From Actinocatenispora sera (GTDB lineage: Bacteria > Actinomycetota > Actinomycetes > Mycobacteriales > Micromonosporaceae), in assembly GCF_018324685.1 (NCBI RefSeq), contig NZ_AP023354.1:434001-498000 (forward strand): DNA of 64,000 nt, read 5' to 3'. The translations under genes were made by a program, and so were the position numbers. Position 1 is the first letter of the stretch; each line of letters starts with the position of its first letter. Positions 59,930-64,000 of this stretch are shown in pieces. The notes beneath the pieces are model-generated. The model was not told where the DNA came from. It did not search any database and saw nothing but the letters and a program-made list of their open reading frames with translations.

Positions 59930-60372
59930 CCGACCCCTCAGTTCCGCCAGGCTCAGTCGACGACGCGGTCGCGACTCGGCTGGGTCGCCAGGAGCGCTTG
60001 ACCGACTCCTCGTTCAAGATCTGGATCATGCTCGGCGAAGCCGTCTTGCATCGGCCGGTGGGTGGTGCCGACGTGCTTCGCGAACAGTTGCTGCACCTGC
60101 ACACGCTGAACAAGCAAGAGAACGTCAGCATCCAGCTCATCCCCTACGAGGCGGGTGGGCATGCGGCTCTCGGCACCTCGTTCGCGATGTTCCGCATGAT
60201 CGACCTCGCGGCCTCATTCGCTTACGTCGAGTGGCTGACGGACTCGGTGTACATCGACCAGCCCGAGGACATCGAAGTCTACGGATACGTCTGCAATAAG
60301 CTGATGGCGTCCGGAGCCGACAAGCCGACGACGCAACGAATGCTCATGAGACGCATTCGCGACCTCAGCTAA
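59930..60372 (+). pseudogene. 5'-truncated Xre/DUF5753 regulator interrupted at its stop codon
   Basis: The frame DDAVATRLGRQERLTD...KIWIMLGEAVLHRPVGGADVLREQLLHL...VSIQLIPYEAGGHAALG...FAYVEWLTDSVYIDQPEDIEVY is the DUF5753 half of an Scr1-type Xre regulator (pieces quoted). The HTH and the first part of the protein are absent. No start with a ribosome site exists (only TTG 59926). The frame is otherwise clean to its stop at 60370-60372, which is formed by the insertion of the IS element. Its partner DUF397 gene follows after the IS. Confidence 0.8.
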
Positions 60373-61260
60373 AGGTTGTCCCGTAATCGTTGGTCCGCTC
60401 GGTCGTTGACCTTGGTGTGGAGCAGACGATCAGGTCCGATCAGCCGCAGTGGATCCCGGTGTTCACCGGCCTGTCAGCCCGGCAGTTCGGCAAGCTGGTG
60501 GCCATCGTGGCTGGTCGCGGCGGACAGCAGACCGGCGCTGGCCGCCGGTGGGGGCTCCCGCTGGCCGACCGGGTGCTGTTGGTGGCCACCTACTACCGCA
60601 CCAACCTGACCCTGCGGCAGATCGCGCCGCTGTTCGGAGTATCGAAGTCGGCCGCCGGGCGCATCGTCGATCACCTGGCCCCACACCTGGTACTGGAGCC
60701 CCAGAGCCGCCGGCACCGACCCGACACGGTCCTGATCGTGGACGGCACGCTGGCGCCCACCCACGACCGGAACATGTCGGCCCGGTCGAAGAACTACCGG
60801 TACTCCACCAACCTGCAAGTGGCCATCGACGCCAACACCCGCCTGACCGTCGCGGTCGGAGATCCGTTGCCCGGCAACCGCAACGACTGCCGCGCCTACA
60901 CCGACTCCGGCGTCGACCAACAGTGCGCCGGCGCGGCGGTAATGGCCGACGGCGGCTACCAGGGCAACCCGGAGGTAATCATGCCCTACCGCAAGCCGCG
61001 CGAGGGTGAACCGCCGCTGCCGCAGTGGAAACAGGACCTCAACACCGTCCACCGCCGTATCCGCGCCCGCGTCGAGCACTGCTTCGCCCACATGAAGTCC
61101 TGGAAGATCCTCCGCGACTGCCGCCGCAAACAACGAGGCGTCTGGTACGCCGCCGCCGGTATCGCGTTGATGCGCAACCTGACCATGGTCGTATGACCGG
61201 CCCGACGCGGCCGTGAAGTCCTTCCGCGTCAACCCATCAAGATCATTACGGGACAACCTT
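60372..61260 (+). mobile_element. IS5-like insertion sequence, 889 bp, intact ends
   Basis: Perfect 16-bp terminal inverted repeats AAGGTTGTCCCGTAAT (60372-60387) and its complement (61245-61260) are flanked by a TA duplication (60370-60371 and 61261-61262). One transposase gene fills the element. Size, DDE type and TA target fit the IS5 superfamily. The insertion lies exactly in the stop codon of the truncated regulator. Confidence 0.92.
60390..61196 (+). CDS. IS5-family DDE transposase
   Basis: The 268-residue protein has an N-terminal HTH (LTLRQIAPLFGVSKSAAGRIVDHL near 72-95) and a DDE domain. The acidic residues are Asp in LIVDGTLAPTHDR, Asp in MADGGYQGNPEV and Glu in RARVEHCFAHMKSW. The spacing is that of the DDE_Tnp_4 group. 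The frame is intact, so the element may still move. It starts at TTG 60390 just inside the left repeat; GTG 60417 is an alternative. Confidence 0.93.
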   Translation: MVRSVVDLGVEQTIRSDQPQWIPVFTGLSARQFGKLVAIVAGRGGQQTGAGRRWGLPLADRVLLVATYYRTNLTLRQIAPLFGVSKSAAGRIVDHLAPHLVLEPQSRRHRPDTVLIVDGTLAPTHDRNMSARSKNYRYSTNLQVAIDANTRLTVAVGDPLPGNRNDCRAYTDSGVDQQCAGAAVMADGGYQGNPEVIMPYRKPREGEPPLPQWKQDLNTVHRRIRARVEHCFAHMKSWKILRDCRRKQRGVWYAAAGIALMRNLTMVV

Positions 61261-61278
61261 TAGAGCGGAGAGTTCGCC

Positions 61279-61539
61279 ATGCTCGTGCCAGATCTGACCG
61301 GTACCTCTTGGCGGAAGTCCAGCCGCAGTTCGGGCGGAGCCGACAACTGTGTCGAGGTCGCTGCTGGCACAGCCTGGCGGAAGTCCAGTAGCTCCACCGG
61401 GGCGAACGCGCGCGTCGAGGTGGCGGACGGGGTGGGGTGGGCCGCGGTACGGGACTCGAAGGATCCGGACGGGCCGGTGCTGGTGGTGTCGCCGGCCGCG
61501 TTCGGCGCGTTCGTCCGCGACGTCACCGCACGCCACTAG
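61279..61539 (+). CDS. DUF397 protein with duplicated motif
   Basis: The 86-residue product is a DUF397 protein: GTSWRKSSRSSGGADNCVEVA is followed by a second, diverged copy GTAWRKSSSSTGANARVEVA, then the usual end VRDSKDPDGPVLVVSPAAF...FVRDV. DUF397 proteins act with the Xre/DUF5753 regulators in Scr1-type pairs. GGAGAG lies 6 nt before ATG 61279. The IS now separates it from its old promoter and its regulator is truncated, so its expression is uncertain. Confidence 0.9.
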   Translation: MLVPDLTGTSWRKSSRSSGGADNCVEVAAGTAWRKSSSSTGANARVEVADGVGWAAVRDSKDPDGPVLVVSPAAFGAFVRDVTARH

Positions 61540-62099
61540 CACGCAGCGACCGGGTGTGACCGTACCGTCGCGCCGGCCGACGGCCCCGTGCGTTGCCGGC
61601 GACACGTTACCGGTCTGAGCGACGGATAGTGGCAGTGAGCCTTTCCGTGTTACCGCGAGTGACGCCGGCTCGTCGGCGGTGGGTGCTCTGCTCCTCGTCA
61701 GGCCCGACCCGGTAACCCTCTGCACGGCCCTTTGCTCTGCTTCCTATGAGGAAGCACGGTGTCCGTCGCGCGGGAAGCAGACCCGCTCTGCTTCCTTATG
61801 GGAAGCAGACTCAGCGGAAACAGCCGGCACGTGCTTCCTATGCGGAAGCAGAGCAAAGGACGGTCAACGGGTACCCCGATCGGGGTTGCCGGGCGGGCGC
61901 TCATGCGCAGGCGCCTTGGCGGTGCGGCGTCGCCGATCCAGCGGTGCCGCGCTGGCGCCGCGAACGACTACCCAACGGCGCACGACATCACGCGGAAAGC
62001 TCGATCGCATGACTGTCGGTGCGACCGCCACGACTCCGTGATCCGCGTGGCCGCCAGCACGCGCGGCCAGGTGTCGTAGCCGAGCGCTACGGTCTGCCG
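61540..62099. other. 560-bp gene-poor interval with hairpin cluster
   Basis: Short frames here lack ribosome sites and family resemblance, and I find no gene. The structure at 61729-61859 is the notable content. The last 20 bases carry the leaderless promoter of the NUDIX gene. Confidence 0.55.
61729..61859. repeat. three TGCTTCC-N5-GGAAGCA palindromes inside a 16-bp inverted repeat
   Basis: Palindromes TGCTTCC-N5-GGAAGCA lie at 61738-61756, 61789-61807 and 61832-61850, with loops TATGA, TTATG and TATGC. An extra GGAAGCAG is at 61773-61780. The whole is bounded by a perfect 16-bp inverted repeat, CCTTTGCTCTGCTTCC (61729-61744) and its complement (61844-61859). It could be a regulator array, a structured RNA or a small mobile palindromic element. 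Confidence 0.75.
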
Positions 62100-62555
62100 G
62101 TGCCAGGACAACGGTTCCGGATGGTGGTGGCGGTCTACGGGCTGCTGCGCGACGGCGATCGGGTGCTGCTGATGCGGCGGGCCGGGTCCGGCTACCACGA
62201 CGGCGAGCTGTGCGTGCCGGCCGGCCACGTCGACGGCAACGAGGACGTGGCCAGCGCGCTGGCCCGCGAGCTGCGCGAGGAGCTGACGATCGCGGTCGAG
62301 CCGGACGCGTGCCGGCTGGCCCTGGTCGCGCACCGCGCGCCGGAGACCGCCGGCGACCACGAGTACCTGGACCTGTTCTTCGAGGTCCCGCGCTGGGACG
62401 GCACCCCGGCGATCGGTGAGCCGGCCAAGTGCGTCGAGCTGTGCTGGGCCGACGCGGCGGCACCGCCGGCCGACACGGTCGCCTACGTCGCCGCCGCGCT
62501 GCGCGAGGTCGCCGCCGGCACCCCGCTCCTCCGCTACGGCTGGCCCCCCGACTGA
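62100..62555 (+). CDS. NUDIX hydrolase
   Basis: The 151-residue protein has a complete Nudix box: Gly42, Glu48, then ARELREEL ending at about 62. The preceding strand MVVAVYGLLRDGDRVLLMRR and the HDGELCVPAGHVD loop fit the MutT/dATP-type group. It hydrolyses a nucleoside diphosphate linked to another moiety. GTG 62100 follows TACGGT by 6 nt with no Shine-Dalgarno, so it is leaderless. Earlier in-frame starts run into the non-coding region. Confidence 0.88.
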   Translation: MPGQRFRMVVAVYGLLRDGDRVLLMRRAGSGYHDGELCVPAGHVDGNEDVASALARELREELTIAVEPDACRLALVAHRAPETAGDHEYLDLFFEVPRWDGTPAIGEPAKCVELCWADAAAPPADTVAYVAAALREVAAGTPLLRYGWPPD

Positions 62556-62650
62556 GGCACCCTTGCCCGCCGCCTCGGCACTGGCCGGGGCTTGGTGGCG
62601 CCGGCAGGCGGCCACGCCTCGGCGGAGCCCACCCGCCGACCGCGAGCCAC

Positions 62651-62677
62651 GGGTCGCCGGGTCGCCGGGTCGCCGGG
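62651..62677. repeat. 8-bp tandem repeat abutting the lepB stop codon
   Basis: GGGTCGCC is repeated three times at 62651, 62659 and 62667 and followed by GGG, directly before the complement of the lepB stop at 62678-62680. It is the fourth gene end in the window with a tandem repeat touching the stop codon. Confidence 0.85.
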
Positions 62678-63370
62678 CTAGTTGGCGGCGCGGGCGTCGG
62701 GGACGGAGTCGAACGTCGAGGGTGCGGAGAGCCAGGTCATCCGGTTCAGCGGCCAGTAGGTGGCGAACGCGCGGCCGACCACCCTCGACTCCGGCACCGT
62801 GGACAGCATCACGTTGTGGCTCTGCAGGTAGTGCTCGCGCGAGTCGGACGAGTTGGAGCGGTGGTCGCCCATCAGCCACAGCCGGCCCTTCGGCACGGTC
62901 ACCGAGAACGGCGCCTCACTCGGCGGGTCCTGCACGCCCTGCGCGTTGTGGTAGATGTACGGCTCGTTGATGGCCCTGCCGTTGACGGTGATGCGTCCCT
63001 TGGCGTCGTCGTACGCCACCTTGTCGCCGCCGACGGCGATGACCCGCTTGATCCAGTCGCCGCCGTCGCCGGTCTCCTCGGCCCACTGGTGCGGGGCCTT
63101 GAACACCACGATGTCGCCGCGGTTCGGGTCGTGGAAGCGGTAGCCGAGCTTGTACACCAGGACCCGGTCGTGGATGTCGAGCGTGTGCTCCATCGAGCCG
63201 GACGGGATGTAGAACGACGCGGCGATGAAGGTGCGAACGCCGAAGGCGACCACGACGGCGACCACCACGAGGATGATCAGCTCGCGCAGCCAGGATCCGG
63301 AGCGCTTCGACCTGGCACGATCGGATCCGGCACGCTCGGACTCGGCGTGCTTCGACTCAGCGTTGGACAC
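62678..63370 (-). CDS. lepB: signal peptidase I
   Basis: The 230-residue protein has a charged cytoplasmic start rich in Ser/Glu/Arg, one transmembrane helix (about 29-50) and an outer catalytic domain. Ser59 in IPSGSM is the nucleophile and Lys108 in WIKRV is the general base; GDHRSNSSDSR is the late conserved box. It removes signal peptides from exported proteins, of which the window encodes several. GTG 63370 is the start. No clear Shine-Dalgarno is visible. Confidence 0.95.
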   Translation of the reverse strand: MSNAESKHAESERAGSDRARSKRSGSWLRELIILVVVAVVVAFGVRTFIAASFYIPSGSMEHTLDIHDRVLVYKLGYRFHDPNRGDIVVFKAPHQWAEETGDGGDWIKRVIAVGGDKVAYDDAKGRITVNGRAINEPYIYHNAQGVQDPPSEAPFSVTVPKGRLWLMGDHRSNSSDSREHYLQSHNVMLSTVPESRVVGRAFATYWPLNRMTWLSAPSTFDSVPDARAAN

Positions 63371-63452
63371 GCTGGGAGAATACGGCAGCGACCCGACGTA
63401 GCCGCGACCGCCCGGCTGGGAGTTCCCTGTCAGTCTGGTCCAACCGCGTCCC

Positions 63453-63513
63453 GTCGATCATGGCGTCAGCGGCGCAGCAAGCGCTTGCCGCGTCAGCCGA
63501 CACCATGATCGAC
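63453..63513. terminator. nested palindrome with GTCGATCATGG arms
   Basis: GTCGATCATGG (63453-63463) and CCATGATCGAC (63503-63513) pair perfectly over 11 bp, and GCGGC (63469-63473) / GCCGC (63487-63491) form an inner stem. It lies between the ABC ATPase stop (63530) and lepB and probably ends transcription of the former. The arms resemble those at 21877. Confidence 0.6.
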
Positions 63514-63529
63514 TCCGCTGGGCCGGGGG

Positions 63530-64000
63530 TCACGCGGACACCGCGACGACCTGGCGCTGCTCGGGGTAGAAGCAGGCGTGCAGCTGGGCGGTGTCGCCAT
63601 GATGCGCGAGTTCGGGGCGCTCGGTCCGGCACCGGTCGGTCGCGAACGGGCAGCGCGCCGCGAACAGGCAGCCGGCATCGGACTGCGTGTCGGCCAGCGG
63701 CTCGGTCGGCGTCAACCGGTCGGCCCCCGGTACCTCCAGCCCGTGCAGCACCGGGATCGCCGACAGCAGGCACTGGGTGTACGGGTGGACCGGGTTGGCG
63801 ATGATCGTCTCGGTCGGGCCGCGCTCGATGATCTCGCCCCGGTAGATCACGTACAGGTCGCCGTCGGCGCCGATGTAGCGGGCGGTCGCCACGTCGTGCG
63901 TGATGAACAGGACGCTGACCCCGACGGTCTCCCGCAGCTCGCGCAGCAGCCGCAGGATGCCCAGCCGCAGCGACACGTCGATCATCGACACCGCCTCGTC
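63530..64000 (-). CDS. oligopeptide/dipeptide ABC transporter ATPase, N-terminus outside window
   Basis: The last 156 residues are seen, starting in Walker B (DEAVSMIDVSLR). The H-loop is ITHDVATARYI and the oligo_HPY C-terminal domain follows: ANPVHPYTQCLLSAIP and the cysteine signature CLFAARCPFATDRC. This is the OppF/DppF type ATPase of peptide or nickel importers. The start and Walker A lie beyond base 64000. The permease and binding-protein genes should be further along. Confidence 0.93.
   Translation of the reverse strand, partial: DEAVSMIDVSLRLGILRLLRELRETVGVSVLFITHDVATARYIGADGDLYVIYRGEIIERGPTETIIANPVHPYTQCLLSAIPVLHGLEVPGADRLTPTEPLADTQSDAGCLFAARCPFATDRCRTERPELAHHGDTAQLHACFYPEQRQVVAVSA

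Noticed and set aside
60376..60609. Second small frame at the left end of the IS
   Set aside because: It overlaps the transposase in another phase and has Trp/Ser/Arg-rich shadow composition; no sign of frameshift-linked two-ORF transposase.
61729..61859. CRISPR array
   Set aside because: The repeats are three short palindromes at uneven spacing (51 and 43 bp), the repeat is only about 19 bp and no cas gene is nearby.

Overview
The window is a piece of a very GC-rich actinobacterial chromosome. The evidence is strong third-position G/C bias, frequent GTG starts, short leaders with a TANNNT -10 box 6-7 nt before the start codon, an actinobacterial Cdc48-like AAA+ ATPase, an ECF41 sigma factor ending in NPDKL, Scr1-type DUF5753/DUF397 pairs and a stand-alone GroEL behind CIRCE operators. 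A member of the Micromonosporaceae or a close relative fits, but this is inferred from gene content without a database search. I saw no rRNA or tRNA gene, no prophage and no CRISPR array.

Layout. 1-9.2 kb: a truncated HAD hydrolase, a glycerophosphodiesterase, a 60-residue orphan, then a helicase-associated/WYL-like protein and an XPB-type helicase on either side of a small membrane protein and an M28 membrane peptidase. 9.3-13.3 kb: a secreted SH3/NlpC-like protein, an emfourin-like lipoprotein, a DUF4031 protein, a GNAT, a P-loop kinase-like protein and a membrane protein. 13.6-19.3 kb: GlpD, ECF41 sigma factor with its oxidoreductase, a DUF5753 pseudogene, and an Lrp/AsnC regulator divergent from a rhodanese. 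19.4-32 kb: a dipeptidase, a BadF/GlcNAc-type kinase, the remains of a Ser/Thr kinase, then an amino-sugar and cell-wall salvage block: GNAT, PIG-L deacetylase, RpiR/MurR regulator, NamZ (DUF1343), NagZ and divergent MurQ. Together these could strip muropeptides to N-acetylmuramic acid, phosphorylate it and cleave its lactyl ether. 32-42.6 kb: an XRE/HEAT-repeat protein, GroEL with two CIRCE sites, a LysR/YeiH divergent pair sharing one 17-bp palindrome, a cold-shock protein, PaaN and a GNAT. 42.8-50.4 kb: a sedolisin beside a large secreted protein without a protease domain, threonine synthase, and an EamA transporter divergent from an ArsR regulator. 50.4-59.9 kb: an ABC permease with an unusual hydrolase-ABC ATPase fusion, the Cdc48-like ATPase, a DarG-type macrodomain, a Tat-exported GH3 and three small genes. 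59.9-64 kb: a 5'-truncated DUF5753 gene whose stop codon was hit by an IS5-like element, its DUF397 partner, a multi-hairpin element, a NUDIX hydrolase, signal peptidase I and the end of an oligopeptide ABC ATPase.

Three non-genic patterns recur. Perfect or near-perfect tandem duplications sit on or against stop codons (ECF41, sedolisin, thrC, lepB). Intergenic palindromes with outer arms around a GATC core recur, two of them sharing a 14-mer. Minisatellites occur next to other genes. The most unusual single items are the extracellular hydrolase fused through a membrane segment to an ABC ATPase, the mirror-symmetric LysR/YeiH promoter with a short upstream ORF, and the three-palindrome TGCTTCC element near 61.8 kb.
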